From: Clostridia bacterium
Lineage (GTDB): Bacteria > Bacillota > Clostridia > TANB77 > CAG-508
Direction of reading: 5' to 3'
Assembly: GCA_022798895.1 (NCBI GenBank)
Contig: JAAWNJ010000008.1
Location: 1-40,291 of the forward strand
DNA: 40,291 nucleotides
Shown: piece after piece, positions 1 through 7,673 of the stretch
Numbering within the stretch: the stretch's first letter is position 1
How the letters are laid out: each line of letters starts with the position of its first letter
The notes under the pieces: model-generated
The model's input: only the letters and a program-made list of their open reading frames with translations
Told to the model about the DNA's origin: nothing
Databases searched by the model: none
Position numbers and translations under genes: made by a program

Positions 1-163
1 TTATACTTGTAATCCAACTAGCTCCTGTTGCTGTTTTTCCGCTACTGTGGGTTGTTGGGTTAGATTGTAAGGCAGCTTGTGAGCTTGTTCCTCCTATTGT
101 TAGCATTCCTAATACCAAAGCACTTGTTACTAAAATTTGTTTTAATTTTTTTGTATTTTTCAT
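1..163 (-). CDS. Secreted protein, N-terminal part (cut by window edge)
   Basis: Reading leftward from the ATG at 161-163, 54 codons are open up to the window edge, so the rest of the gene is missing. The first ~30 residues form a typical signal peptide: a lysine-rich start (MKNTKKLKQ), a hydrophobic core (ILVTSALVLGMLTIGG) and a likely cleavage after TSSQA. The mature part visible is short and rich in Ser/Thr/Asn. A GGTAGAGGT-type ribosome site lies about 10 bases upstream and a near-consensus sigma-A promoter lies at 227-255. The function cannot be told from this fragment. The divergent regulator gene next to it suggests regulated export. Confidence 0.7.
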   Translation of the reverse strand, partial: MKNTKKLKQILVTSALVLGMLTIGGTSSQAALQSNPTTHSSGKTATGASWITSI

Positions 164-226
164 CTCTTTTTACCTCTACCTTTCTTTTGTTATTTCGTAT
201 TTTAAAACATTTTGTTTTACCTTTAG

Positions 227-255
227 AGTATATTCTTATTTTTCTTATTTGTCAA
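227..255 (-). promoter_or_regulatory. Sigma-A promoter of the leftward secreted-protein gene
   Basis: On the minus strand a perfect -35 TTGACA (250-255) is followed after exactly 17 bases by TATACT (227-232). The start codon is about 65 bases downstream. This is one of the best promoter matches in the window. Confidence 0.8.
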
Positions 256-267
256 CTCTGTAGAGTT
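254..267. promoter_or_regulatory. Perfect palindrome, probable operator
   Basis: AACTCT-GT-AGAGTT is a perfect 6+6 inverted repeat that overlaps the -35 box of the leftward promoter and lies upstream of the rightward XRE gene. A second inverted repeat, TAGAA-N5-TTCTA, is at 275-289. Their position between divergent genes, one of which encodes a DNA-binding protein, suggests operator sites for that protein. Confidence 0.5.
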
Positions 268-326
268 AATCTTTTAGAATATATTTCTATATAATTGAGA
301 ATAATAAGAGTGAATGGAGTTTGCAG

Positions 327-569
327 ATGTATTTAAAAGATGCTATTGAAACAAGAATCAATAATTTATGTAAAGAACAAAATATTACTATTAACAAGCT
401 TTGCACAATATGTGGAATTACACAATCTACTCTTGCTAATTTAAAAGTAAGACCTAAAACCAATATTTCTACTTTAACCCTTTTAAGAATTTGTAGAGGT
501 CTTAATATTAGTTTGCAAGATTTCTTTATGGATCCCATTTTTAAAAACACAGATTTTGAAGATGAATAA
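327..569 (+). CDS. Small XRE/Cro-type transcriptional regulator
   Basis: An 80-residue protein consisting of one helix-turn-helix domain of the XRE/Cro family. The recognition region is about residues 21-37 (ITINKLCTICGITQSTL), followed by a typical downstream helix (TNISTLTLLRICRGLNISLQDFF). I chose the ATG at 327 over the TTG at 321 because GGAG at 316-319 is correctly spaced from it. It is divergent from the secreted-protein gene, with palindromes between the two, so it probably represses its neighbour or itself. No effector domain is present, and the ligand, if any, is unknown. Confidence 0.85.
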   Translation: MYLKDAIETRINNLCKEQNITINKLCTICGITQSTLANLKVRPKTNISTLTLLRICRGLNISLQDFFMDPIFKNTDFEDE

Positions 570-620
570 ATGATTGTCTTACTACTTTAGCAGTTAGAAA
601 TCATTATATGCTTTAGTATA

Positions 621-665
621 AAAAAGAAACTAAGATTACAAATTAAAATCTCAGTTTCTTTTTCT
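621..665. terminator. Bidirectional terminator between XRE gene and sleB
   Basis: AAAGAAACTAAGATT (~623-637) pairs with AATCTCAGTTTCTTT (~648-662) with one mismatch. A-runs and T-runs on both sides make it work for both converging genes. Confidence 0.8.
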
Positions 666-683
666 ATTTACTATAAAATATTC

Positions 684-1385
684 TTATTTACAAAATCTAT
701 GTCTGCCAATAGTTACCGTCATTGGTCTTGACCAAATCCATTTATTGGTTGCAGTACTTGGGTTAAAATAGTAAATTGCTCCATAAGTTGGATCCCAACC
801 ATTTAATGCATCTTGGGCTGCTTTCCTTGCTGTATCATTTGGTGTTAAATTAATTTGTCCATCTGATACTACGTCAAAAGCTCCTCTTTGATAAATAACT
901 CCTGATACAGAGTTTGGAAATGAACTACTTCTAACACGGTTTAGTACAACAGCAGCTACTGCCACTTGTCCAGTATACGGTTCCCCTCTTGCTTCCCCAT
1001 AAACTAATCTTGCTAATAAATTCAAATCATTTGATGTTGTTGCACCTGAACTAGAACTATTACTTGAATTCATGATTCCCATTGCTTTTAAAGTATTTTT
1101 CCCTGCAATTCCATCCACTGTTAGTCCATTTTTAGATTGAAACCATCTAACTGCTACTTGTGTCTGGCTACCATAAATTCCATCTACATTTCCTTTATAA
1201 TACCCCCATCTTTTTAGCTTTGTTTGAATTTGCCTTACCTCATCGCCCCTGGAGCCATATTTGGATAGTGCCTCTGTCTGGCTATTTCTAATAAATATAT
1301 GGTAAGAAAAGAATAAACTAAATGCTAAAGTTACCATTATCATTGCCCACATGCTTCTTTTATTCTTTGCTATTTTTTTGAACAT
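684..1385 (-). CDS. sleB: Spore cortex-lytic enzyme SleB-like
   Basis: A 233-residue protein that degrades spore cortex peptidoglycan during germination. An N-terminal hydrophobic segment (about residues 12-30) is a signal or anchor. A peptidoglycan-binding domain follows (about 44-103, with the repeat features VRQIQTKLKRWGYY and DGIYGSQTQVAVRWFQ). The C-terminal SleB/CwlJ hydrolase domain (about 120-233) contains LLARLVYGEARGEPYTGQVAVAAV in outline, with the Glu of GEARGE the likely catalytic residue. Length and domain order fit SleB. It stands alone, without a YpeB partner next to it. A possible forespore promoter lies upstream. Identity is strong at the family level, while SleB versus another SleB-domain hydrolase is less certain. 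Confidence 0.88.
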   Translation of the reverse strand: MFKKIAKNKRSMWAMIMVTLAFSLFFSYHIFIRNSQTEALSKYGSRGDEVRQIQTKLKRWGYYKGNVDGIYGSQTQVAVRWFQSKNGLTVDGIAGKNTLKAMGIMNSSNSSSSGATTSNDLNLLARLVYGEARGEPYTGQVAVAAVVLNRVRSSSFPNSVSGVIYQRGAFDVVSDGQINLTPNDTARKAAQDALNGWDPTYGAIYYFNPSTATNKWIWSRPMTVTIGRHRFCK

Positions 1386-1421
1386 AAAAACACACCACTT
1401 TCTGTTAAAATTATATATAAC

Positions 1422-1451
1422 TATTTTAACCAGAATTGGTACATTTATTCA
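1422..1451 (-). promoter_or_regulatory. Possible forespore (sigma-F/G) promoter of sleB
   Basis: The minus strand has TGAATA (1446-1451), a perfect sigma-G -35, then 17 bases, then TAAAATA (1422-1428), which matches only 4 of 7 positions of CATACTA. This is a weak call supported mainly by the nature of the gene. Confidence 0.35.
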
Positions 1452-1498
1452 TATTTATCAACAAATAAAATATCAAATAATTCTTTTAATTATTATGA

Positions 1499-3160
1499 CT
1501 AAAAGATACCTATAATATTATTGTTCTCATCTAAATCGATTTTTTCAGCAGCTGGTACTTTTGGAAGTCCTGGCATTGTCATAATTTTTCCCGTTAATAC
1601 CACTACGAACTCTGCACCTGCTCTTAATACCACATCTTGTACATGAATATGAAATGGTTCTTTACATTCTAAATTTTTAGGGTCATCAGAAAAAGAATAT
1701 TGTGTTTTTGCAATGCACACTGGCAAATTAGCATATCCTAATTTTTCAATTTCTGTAATATGTTTTCTGGCTTCCTCTGTATATTCTACATCTTGTGCTC
1801 CATACACTTTTTGTGCCACTGCCTTTATTTTATTTTCTATACTTTCTTCTAATTCATAAGCAAATTGAAAATCTTCTTGTTTTTCTACTAATTCTACAAT
1901 TTGCTCTGCCAGATCAATAGCACCATCTCCGCCTTTTTTCCAGCTCTCTACCAAGCTTAGCTCTATTCCCTTTTCTTGTAATTTATTTTGTAAAAATTCT
2001 ACTTCTGCTTTGGTATCTTGTGTATACTTATTAATTGCCACTATCACATTTAAACCATAATGATTTTTCAAATTGTCTACATGTCTTTCTAAATTCTCAA
2101 ATCCTTTTTCCAAATATGCTATACTCTCTTGGTTTAATTCCTCTTTTGGCATTCCGCCATGATATTTTAAAGCTTTCATGGTTGCTACACACACAACTGC
2201 ATCTGGTTTTAAATTAGCTTTCCTACACTTAATATCTAAGAATTTCTCTGCTCCTAAATCTGCTCCAAATCCTGCCTCTGTAATGACATAATCGCCTAAT
2301 TTCAAAGCAAGTTTCGTAGCAATCACACTATTACATCCATGAGCAATATTGGCAAACGGTCCCCCATGAACAATAGCTGGTGTTTTTTCTAAAGTTTGTA
2401 CCAAATTTGGATTTAACGCATCTTTTAATAAGACGGTCATACTACCTTCTGCTTTTAAATCTCTTGCAGTAATTGGCTTATTTTCTTTGGTATATCCAAC
2501 AATAATATTTCCTATTCTTCTTTTTAAATCTTCTATATCTGTCGCTAAGCAAAAAATTGCCATAATCTCAGAAGCAACTGAAATATCAAACCCATCCATT
2601 CTTGGTACAATATTTTTTTCTTCTGATAAGCCTGTATCCACTTTTCTTAATTGTCTATCATTTAAGTCTACACATCTTTTCCATATCACTCTATCAAAAC
2701 CTAATTCGTTTCCAAAATAGATATGATTATCTATCATAGCAGAAAGTAGGTTATTTGCTGAAGTAATGGCATGAATGTCACCTGTGAAATGCAAATTAAT
2801 ATCTTCCATTGGTGCTATTTGACTATGCCCACCACCAGTTGCTCCACCTTTAATTCCAAATACAGGACCTAGTGAAGGCTCTCTTAAAGCAAGAACTGCT
2901 TTTTTTCCAATTTTTCTTAGCCCATCAGCTAGTCCAATTGCCATAGTTGTTTTTCCTTCTCCTAAAGGAGTAGGATTAATTGCTGTCACTAAAATTAATT
3001 TTCCATTTTCTTTATTTTCTAATCTTTGATATACCTCTGGAGAAATCTTAGCCTTGTACTTTCCATATTGCTCTAGTTCTTCTTCCTGAATATCTAAGTC
3101 TCGTGCTATTTTTGCAATTCTTTCTAACTTCGTATTTCTTGCAATTTCTACATCTTCCAT
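1499..3160 (-). CDS. fhs: Formate--tetrahydrofolate ligase
   Basis: A 553-residue protein, full length for the family. It makes 10-formyl-tetrahydrofolate from formate, THF and ATP in the cytoplasm, feeding one-carbon metabolism and, in acetogens, the methyl branch of CO2 fixation. The ATP-binding loop TPLGEGKTT is at residues 64-72, followed by the family-typical REPSLGPVFGIKGGATGGGHSQ region (given in outline). AGGAGG lies 8 bases before the ATG. The downstream THF enzyme, FolD, is encoded elsewhere in this window, so one-carbon genes are split here. A TATAAT box at 3199-3204 could give it its own promoter, but no good -35 is visible. Confidence 0.97.
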   Translation of the reverse strand: MEDVEIARNTKLERIAKIARDLDIQEEELEQYGKYKAKISPEVYQRLENKENGKLILVTAINPTPLGEGKTTMAIGLADGLRKIGKKAVLALREPSLGPVFGIKGGATGGGHSQIAPMEDINLHFTGDIHAITSANNLLSAMIDNHIYFGNELGFDRVIWKRCVDLNDRQLRKVDTGLSEEKNIVPRMDGFDISVASEIMAIFCLATDIEDLKRRIGNIIVGYTKENKPITARDLKAEGSMTVLLKDALNPNLVQTLEKTPAIVHGGPFANIAHGCNSVIATKLALKLGDYVITEAGFGADLGAEKFLDIKCRKANLKPDAVVCVATMKALKYHGGMPKEELNQESIAYLEKGFENLERHVDNLKNHYGLNVIVAINKYTQDTKAEVEFLQNKLQEKGIELSLVESWKKGGDGAIDLAEQIVELVEKQEDFQFAYELEESIENKIKAVAQKVYGAQDVEYTEEARKHITEIEKLGYANLPVCIAKTQYSFSDDPKNLECKEPFHIHVQDVVLRAGAEFVVVLTGKIMTMPGLPKVPAAEKIDLDENNNIIGIF

Positions 3161-3241
3161 TTAAGATTCCTCCTAACTTTATTTTTATTTCTACTTTTAT
3201 TATAACTAATTCATAAAAAGTCTATTAAATCGAATTACAAA

Positions 3242-3685
3242 CTAAATAATAAGACCTACAATCAACCCAATAACTGCCCCCACAATAACTTGTACAGGTG
3301 TATGCCCTAAGACTTCTACTAATCTTTCTGAAACTTCTACTCCACTTAGTCCTGGAGTTTCTACAATCTTATTTAATAACTTTGCCTGTTTTCCTGCTGC
3401 CCTTCTTACACCTGCTGCATCATACATAACAACAAAAGAAAAAATGAGAGATACTCCAAATACAGGAGATGTTAATCCCTCCGCTTTTGCTATCATAGTA
3501 GTTAATACTACCACTACTGCTGAATGTGAACTAGGCATTCCACCTGCTTGCATAATTCTTTTAAAATTAAATTTCTTTTCTTTTACTATATCATACAATA
3601 GTTTAAATAGTTGTATCCCAAACCATACTCCAAATGGTACCAGAATATATCTATATTCTCTAATAAAAGTCATAATCCCCTGCAT
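3242..3685 (-). CDS. Divergent PAP2-family (DUF212/YuiD-like) membrane protein
   Basis: A 147-residue integral membrane protein related to acid phosphatase / vanadium haloperoxidase folds. It shows the family motifs GGMPSSHSA (about residues 48-56), YDAAGVRRAAGKQA (about 88-101) and GHTPVQVIVGAVIG near the C terminus. The biological substrate of this family is not known. It lies 6 bases after xseB, with an AGAGG site in the xseB tail, so the two are co-transcribed. An alternative start is the ATG four codons later. Confidence 0.85.
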   Translation of the reverse strand: MQGIMTFIREYRYILVPFGVWFGIQLFKLLYDIVKEKKFNFKRIMQAGGMPSSHSAVVVVLTTMIAKAEGLTSPVFGVSLIFSFVVMYDAAGVRRAAGKQAKLLNKIVETPGLSGVEVSERLVEVLGHTPVQVIVGAVIGLIVGLII

Positions 3686-3691
3686 TTTCTT

Positions 3692-3925
3692 TTATTCCTC
3701 TTCCTGTATAAAATTTTCTTCTTTAATCTTGTCACCATCTTTTAATAAAACAGTAATTCTTTTTTCTGCACTTTCTAATAGTTTACTACATTGTTTTGAC
3801 AATTTCATACCTTCTTCAAATGTAGTTACTGATTCATCTAGACTCAAGTCACCTTTTTCTAATTTTGTTGCTACAGCTTCTAATTGTTTCATTGCTTCTT
3901 CAAAAGGTAATTCCTTACTTCCCAT
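3692..3925 (-). CDS. xseB: Exodeoxyribonuclease VII small subunit
   Basis: A 77-residue protein with the typical XseB pattern: LPFEEAMKQLEAVATKLEKGDLSLDESVTTFEEGM in outline, then a charged C-terminal helix. It binds several-fold to XseA to form the single-strand-specific exonuclease VII. GGGAGG sits before the ATG. It is in the same operon as xseA, but separated from it by one membrane-anchored protein gene, which is an unusual insertion in the common xseA-xseB pair. Confidence 0.93.
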   Translation of the reverse strand: MGSKELPFEEAMKQLEAVATKLEKGDLSLDESVTTFEEGMKLSKQCSKLLESAEKRITVLLKDGDKIKEENFIQEEE

Positions 3926-3941
3926 TTTTCCTTCCTCCCAC

Positions 3942-4448
3942 TTATTGCTCTTCTACTACTCCTGTGATTGTATCTATTACATATCTACGGATTACTCTTG
4001 TGGTTTTACTATCATTCACAGAAACAATATATTTTCCATCACCTTGAATGCTTTCATTGTTAAAAGACACATCATCTAAATTACCCCATTCTTTTTTCCA
4101 TGTATCTTTTGCAAGTTCTAAAGCTTTTTGCTCTCCTGGAGTAATTTGATTATCGTTAGAAGTATTACCAGAGTTTTCTGGCTTGCTGCTAGTTTGTGTA
4201 TTATTTGCTTGCACATTTCCTTTTTCAGTGGTATTTGTTTCATTTTCTATATCATTTTCATCAAAAATATCATTAATAAAATTTTCTAAACCACTATTGG
4301 CATCATCTAAAATATTTTCTTTGCTAGTATTAGCATCCATTGGTTCTGTCTTAAAGTGCCCATACATTGCTATGGAAATTCCTAATATTAATAAACCTAT
4401 TATAATTAAAATAAGAATATTTTTAGTTGCTTTACTCATACTTTTCAT
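3942..4448 (-). CDS. Membrane-anchored protein with a C-terminal PepSY-like segment
   Basis: A 168-residue protein with one N-terminal transmembrane helix (about residues 10-30: ILILIIIGLLILGISIAMYG), an acidic Asn/Thr/Glu-rich linker (about 35-105), and a small folded C-terminal part. That part resembles a PepSY-type unit: ALELAKDTWKKEWG, then YIVSVNDSKTTRVIRRYVID and TGVVEEQ. It is probably exported, with the C-terminal domain outside. The role is unknown. The best ribosome site (AAGGAG) lies some 25 bases before this ATG, so the start, and the short gap in between, are uncertain. It sits between xseA and xseB. Confidence 0.7.
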   Translation of the reverse strand: MKSMSKATKNILILIIIGLLILGISIAMYGHFKTEPMDANTSKENILDDANSGLENFINDIFDENDIENETNTTEKGNVQANNTQTSSKPENSGNTSNDNQITPGEQKALELAKDTWKKEWGNLDDVSFNNESIQGDGKYIVSVNDSKTTRVIRRYVIDTITGVVEEQ

Positions 4449-4495
4449 TCATATCAATTTTTAGCCAACTGATATTTCTCCTTCCTTTTATTCTT

Positions 4496-5695
4496 CTAGT
4501 TCTTTTCTACAATTATTGCTTTTGCTTCTCCATCTTGTAGACGGATAGAAATTTCGTCTTGTACTTTTAACTCTGTAATATTTTTTACTCTATTTCCCTG
4601 TTTATATACAATTCCATATCCTCTTGCTAATGTTTTTAATGGACTTAAGGTATCTAATTGTAATACAAGCTTTTGAAAATTTGCTTTTTCTAGTTGTAAT
4701 TTTTGTAAAATACTATGCTCCATTGTTTTTAGTTTCATATCCATAATCATATATTGTTCATTAATTTTTTGTAATGGCTCAGTAAATACTCTACTTTGCA
4801 TACATTTTTCATAACGCAATTTCATTAATTGTACTTTTCGGATAAGTGCTTGCTTATATCTATTTTGATAGCCTTCAATTTTCAATTGTAATTCTGCTAT
4901 ATCTGGTACAGCAAGTTCTGCTGCAGCTGATGGTGTAGGTGCTCTTAAGTCCGCTACAAAGTCCGAAATAGTAAAGTCTGTCTCATGTCCTACTGCTGAA
5001 ATTACTGGCAAATCTGATGCATAAATGGCTCTTGCTACTATCTCCTCATTAAATGGCCATAAGTCCTCTAAAGAACCTCCTCCTCTAGCAATAATTAACA
5101 CATCTGCTTGTTTTTGCTCATTCATGAATTCAATTCCTTTTGCAATCTTTTCTGCTGCTCCTTCACCTTGCACAGGTACTGGAAATAGCTTAATAACTAC
5201 ATTTGGATTTCTTCTTGTAGAAACATTAATAATATCACGAATAACTGCTCCTGTATTAGAAGTTAAAACTCCTATAACCTTTGGGTAAGTAGGTACTGGC
5301 TTTTTATGAGTTTCATCAAAAAGTCCTTCTTTTTCTAATTTCTGTTTTAATTCCTCATAAGCTGCTCTTAAATCTCCTACCATTCCTACCTGCTTCATTG
5401 CTTTGGCATATAGCTGATAAGTTCCATCTCTTTCAAAAACAGAAACACTTCCTAAAATCATAACTTTCATTCCATCTTTTGGCTCAAATTCTAAATGCCC
5501 TGTATAAGTTTTAAACATAATACATTTGATTAAAGAATTTTCGTCTTTCAAGGTAAAGTATAAATGTCCTGTATAATGATGTTTATAATTAGAAATCTCG
5601 CCTTCTACTAACACATTTGCAAAGTACTCATCTTCTTCAAACTTTCCCTTTATATATTTATTTAATTCTGTAACACTAATTGGATTATATATCAT
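4496..5695 (-). CDS. xseA: Exodeoxyribonuclease VII large subunit
   Basis: About 399 residues. The N-terminal OB-fold (VLVEGEISNYKHHYTGHLYF, about residues 28-47) is followed by the catalytic core with GVLTSNTGAVIRDI, ARGGGSLEDLWPFNEE and SAVGHETDFTISDFVADLRAPTPSAAAE (shown in outline), all typical of XseA, and a C-terminal coiled-coil that binds XseB. It cuts single-stranded DNA from both ends in repair. I place the start at the ATG at 5695, preceded by GAGGGAG. An in-frame ATG at 5707 lies right against the upstream palindromic repeat and has no ribosome site. Confidence 0.94.
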   Translation of the reverse strand: MIYNPISVTELNKYIKGKFEEDEYFANVLVEGEISNYKHHYTGHLYFTLKDENSLIKCIMFKTYTGHLEFEPKDGMKVMILGSVSVFERDGTYQLYAKAMKQVGMVGDLRAAYEELKQKLEKEGLFDETHKKPVPTYPKVIGVLTSNTGAVIRDIINVSTRRNPNVVIKLFPVPVQGEGAAEKIAKGIEFMNEQKQADVLIIARGGGSLEDLWPFNEEIVARAIYASDLPVISAVGHETDFTISDFVADLRAPTPSAAAELAVPDIAELQLKIEGYQNRYKQALIRKVQLMKLRYEKCMQSRVFTEPLQKINEQYMIMDMKLKTMEHSILQKLQLEKANFQKLVLQLDTLSPLKTLARGYGIVYKQGNRVKNITELKVQDEISIRLQDGEAKAIIVEKN

Positions 5696-5706
5696 ATGCT
5701 CCCTCA

Positions 5707-5811
5707 TTGTCAGTTTGGGGACGTTAGTTTAACTGACATCTGTCCCTAGACTGACATCTTATCATTTATTTCTCATAAATGTCAGTTAAACTAACGTCCC
5801 CAAACTGACAA
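5707..5811. repeat. Family A palindromic repeat, copy 1 (perfect 33-bp arms)
   Basis: The arm at 5707-5739 is the exact reverse complement of the arm at 5779-5811, with a 39-base centre that itself contains a partial copy (CTGTCCCTAGACTGACA). Core motifs are GTCAGTTTGGGGACGTTAG and its complement. It fills the nusB-xseA spacer. Related copies are at 15941-16027 and 25700-25803. It looks like a REP- or MITE-type element and carries no gene. Confidence 0.9.
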
Positions 5812-5813
5812 TT

Positions 5814-6239
5814 CTATAAACCTTGTTGTTTAATAATATTGGCTAAAATTCCATTCACAAAAGAAGGAGAAGTATCCTCTCCATACTTTTTGGCTAATTC
5901 TACTACCTCATTTACCACTACTTTATATGGTAATTTGCTATATACCATTTCATAAATTCCTAATTTTAATAATGCTAAATTTACTTTAGAAATTCTACCA
6001 ATGTCCCATTTCTCTTTTAAGTTTTGAGAAATCATTTTCTCAATTTCTGCTTCTTGAAGGAAAATTCCATTAATTGTTTGTTCAATATATTCTACTGCTC
6101 TTTCTTCTTCAATTTCACTCTCTTGTAAAAACAATTGTATTTGCTCTTGTCTTTCTTCTTTTTCTACTTTTTGTATTTCTAAACTATATAATAGTTCAAA
6201 TGCCAAATTTCTTCCTTCTGACCTAGTCATTTCTTTCAA
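5814..6239 (-). CDS. nusB: Transcription antitermination protein NusB
   Basis: A 141-residue all-helical RNA-binding protein. Family features are MTRSEGRNLAFELLYSLE at the N terminus, the central helix NLKEKWDIGRISKVNLALLKLGIYEM (outline) and the C-terminal KVVVNEVVELAKKYGED and FVNGILANI motifs. With NusE (S10) it binds boxA RNA in rRNA antitermination. Its stop codon lies 2-3 bases before the family A palindrome. The neighbours are the Asp23 module upstream and xseA downstream, close to the order seen in many Firmicutes (yqhY-nusB-xseA-xseB). Confidence 0.96.
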   Translation of the reverse strand: MKEMTRSEGRNLAFELLYSLEIQKVEKEERQEQIQLFLQESEIEEERAVEYIEQTINGIFLQEAEIEKMISQNLKEKWDIGRISKVNLALLKLGIYEMVYSKLPYKVVVNEVVELAKKYGEDTSPSFVNGILANIIKQQGL

Positions 6240-6248
6240 TTCCCCTTC

Positions 6249-6464
6249 TTATAGTTTGTCAATAAAGTTCTTGATTTTTTCTTTTACTGCTTCTTTATTT
6301 TGTTGTACATATCCACCTAGCCAGATACATGCAATAATAAGCGCGATAGCTAAAATTACTTTATAAAAATTAGTAAATACAATTAAAATAGCAAGTATAA
6401 TTCCTACTACTAAGCCAACAATGGCTCCTCCATATTTGTTCCAAAATGCTGTATAACCATCCAT
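6249..6464 (-). CDS. DUF2273-type small membrane protein
   Basis: A 71-residue protein with two hydrophobic helices (about residues 11-31 and 34-52) and a lysine-rich cytoplasmic tail. It matches the small DUF2273 proteins that accompany Asp23 and AmaP in Firmicutes; the order asp23-amaP-DUF2273 is kept here. A CCTCC complement (GGAGG) lies before the ATG. The specific role is unknown, presumably in anchoring the Asp23 envelope layer. Confidence 0.8.
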   Translation of the reverse strand: MDGYTAFWNKYGGAIVGLVVGIILAILIVFTNFYKVILAIALIIACIWLGGYVQQNKEAVKEKIKNFIDKL

Positions 6465-6478
6465 TCTTATGGCCTCCT

Positions 6479-7036
6479 TTATTCTTGAACTTCATTTTTA
6501 ACAGGTTCAATATCTTTTACTTTAATATTCACTTCTTTTACTTCTAAGTCTGATGTTTTCTTAATCGTTGTTTTTATTTTAGTTTGTAAATTGGTAGATA
6601 ATTCTTTAATAATTGCATTTTCTTTTACACTTAAATTGACAAATACAATTACATTATTTTCTTTATCTAATTCTACTCTAGTTGTAATATTTTCAGCACT
6701 ATCAAAGCCTTTGACTACACCATTTACTAAATTTTCTAAAGTGTCTTTGGTAATTAAAAGTTTACCATCTGAATTTTCTAATAATATCCCATTTTTGTAG
6801 TCCACTTCTTGTTTAGAAGTAGAATCAAAAAAGATACATTTAATGGCTAATAATATGAGTATCATGCATACAACAAGTAATACATTAGAAGCTACTTGTC
6901 CATGAACTCCTGCATCTATGAAGTTGTACACTAAGTCCATGTCAATCCACCCAAAAATCATTAAACAAGTAACAACAGATAATATTAGTACTAAAGTAGA
7001 AAATAGGGCTAGTCCTATTTTATCTAATAATTTCAT
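6479..7036 (-). CDS. amaP: Alkaline shock response membrane anchor protein AmaP
   Basis: About 185 residues. Two N-terminal transmembrane helices (IGLALFSTLVLILSVVTCLM and VASNVLLVVCMILILLAIK) are followed by a cytoplasmic Asp23-like domain with the beta pattern TRVELDKENNVIVFVNLSVKE. In Staphylococcus AmaP anchors Asp23 at the membrane, and the same is likely here. I choose the ATG at 7036 because GGAGG lies 9 bases before it. Sixteen more codons are open upstream but have no ribosome site. Confidence 0.88.
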   Translation of the reverse strand: MKLLDKIGLALFSTLVLILSVVTCLMIFGWIDMDLVYNFIDAGVHGQVASNVLLVVCMILILLAIKCIFFDSTSKQEVDYKNGILLENSDGKLLITKDTLENLVNGVVKGFDSAENITTRVELDKENNVIVFVNLSVKENAIIKELSTNLQTKIKTTIKKTSDLEVKEVNIKVKDIEPVKNEVQE

Positions 7037-7110
7037 ATATTTCTTCCTCCATTTATTTTTGCAAATAGAAATAGATAGGCACAAGTAATACTGCTCGTGC
7101 CTTTTGCTTT

Positions 7111-7533
7111 CTAGTTATTATTTGTATTATTGTTTTCCATATTTTGAGTACTAACACCCTGAACATGAACATTAACTTCTACTACTTTTAGTCCTGTCAT
7201 TTTTTCTACTGCTACTTTTACTTTATTTTGGATTTCAAAAGCTACATCTGGAATTCTTGTACCATATTCTACAATAATATTAACATCAATTCTTGTTTCT
7301 TTTTCTCCTGATTCTACTTTAATTCCTTTAGATAAATTTTTCTTACCACTAAGTACTTCTGAAATGCCACCTGCAAATCCACCTGACATTTCTGCTACTC
7401 CTGGTACTTCTGCTACTGCAACACCTGCAATAACAGCAATTACATCATCTGCGATTTTGATATTTGTATTATTTTCTAAAGTAACTTCCCCATTATTTTC
7501 TTGTTCCATAACTTCCTTATTTTCTTCTTCCAT
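7111..7533 (-). CDS. asp23: Asp23/Gls24-family envelope stress protein
   Basis: A 140-residue protein with the Asp23 core (about residues 25-125): IKIADDVIAVIAGVAVAEVPGV, GKKNLSKGIKVE, DVNIIVEYGTRIPDVA and EKMTGLKVVEVNVHVQGV in outline. It has acidic N- and Asn-rich C-terminal extensions. It is the first gene of the asp23-amaP-DUF2273-nusB-xseA series, driven by a good sigma-A promoter (7581-7609) and preceded by GAAGGAGG. Asp23 proteins form a layer on the inner membrane face and are linked to cell-wall stress. Confidence 0.92.
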   Translation of the reverse strand: MEEENKEVMEQENNGEVTLENNTNIKIADDVIAVIAGVAVAEVPGVAEMSGGFAGGISEVLSGKKNLSKGIKVESGEKETRIDVNIIVEYGTRIPDVAFEIQNKVKVAVEKMTGLKVVEVNVHVQGVSTQNMENNNTNNN

Positions 7534-7580
7534 AAAAAATTCCTCCTTCTTTCTTACGAAACTCTTTTTAATATGTTATA

Positions 7581-7609
7581 AGTATATCAATTCTGCTGAA
7601 TTTTTACAA
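7581..7609 (-). promoter_or_regulatory. Sigma-A promoter of the asp23 operon
   Basis: The minus strand reads TTGTAA (7604-7609), 17 bases, then TATACT (7581-7586) with a TG one base upstream (extended -10). The ATG is about 50 bases further on. Confidence 0.7.
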
Positions 7610-7624
7610 CTGTTTTTTCATAAA

Positions 7625-7669
7625 AAATCTTGTAATATTATAAATAAAAAATATAATATTACAAGATTT
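7625..7669 (-). terminator. Intrinsic terminator after fmt
   Basis: An 18-bp perfect stem (7625-7642 with 7652-7669) and a 9-base A-rich loop are followed on the minus strand by a T run. It separates fmt from the asp23 promoter. Confidence 0.88.
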
Positions 7670-7673
7670 CTAA

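Noticed and set aside
3444..4079. 211-codon plus-strand open frame
   Set aside because: It is antisense to the conserved DUF212, xseB and PepSY-like genes and its composition is that of an AT-rich shadow frame.
5707..5811. CRISPR array from the repeated GTCAGTTT/GGGGACG blocks
   Set aside because: The blocks are inverted arms of a palindrome, without regular direct repeats and unique spacers.
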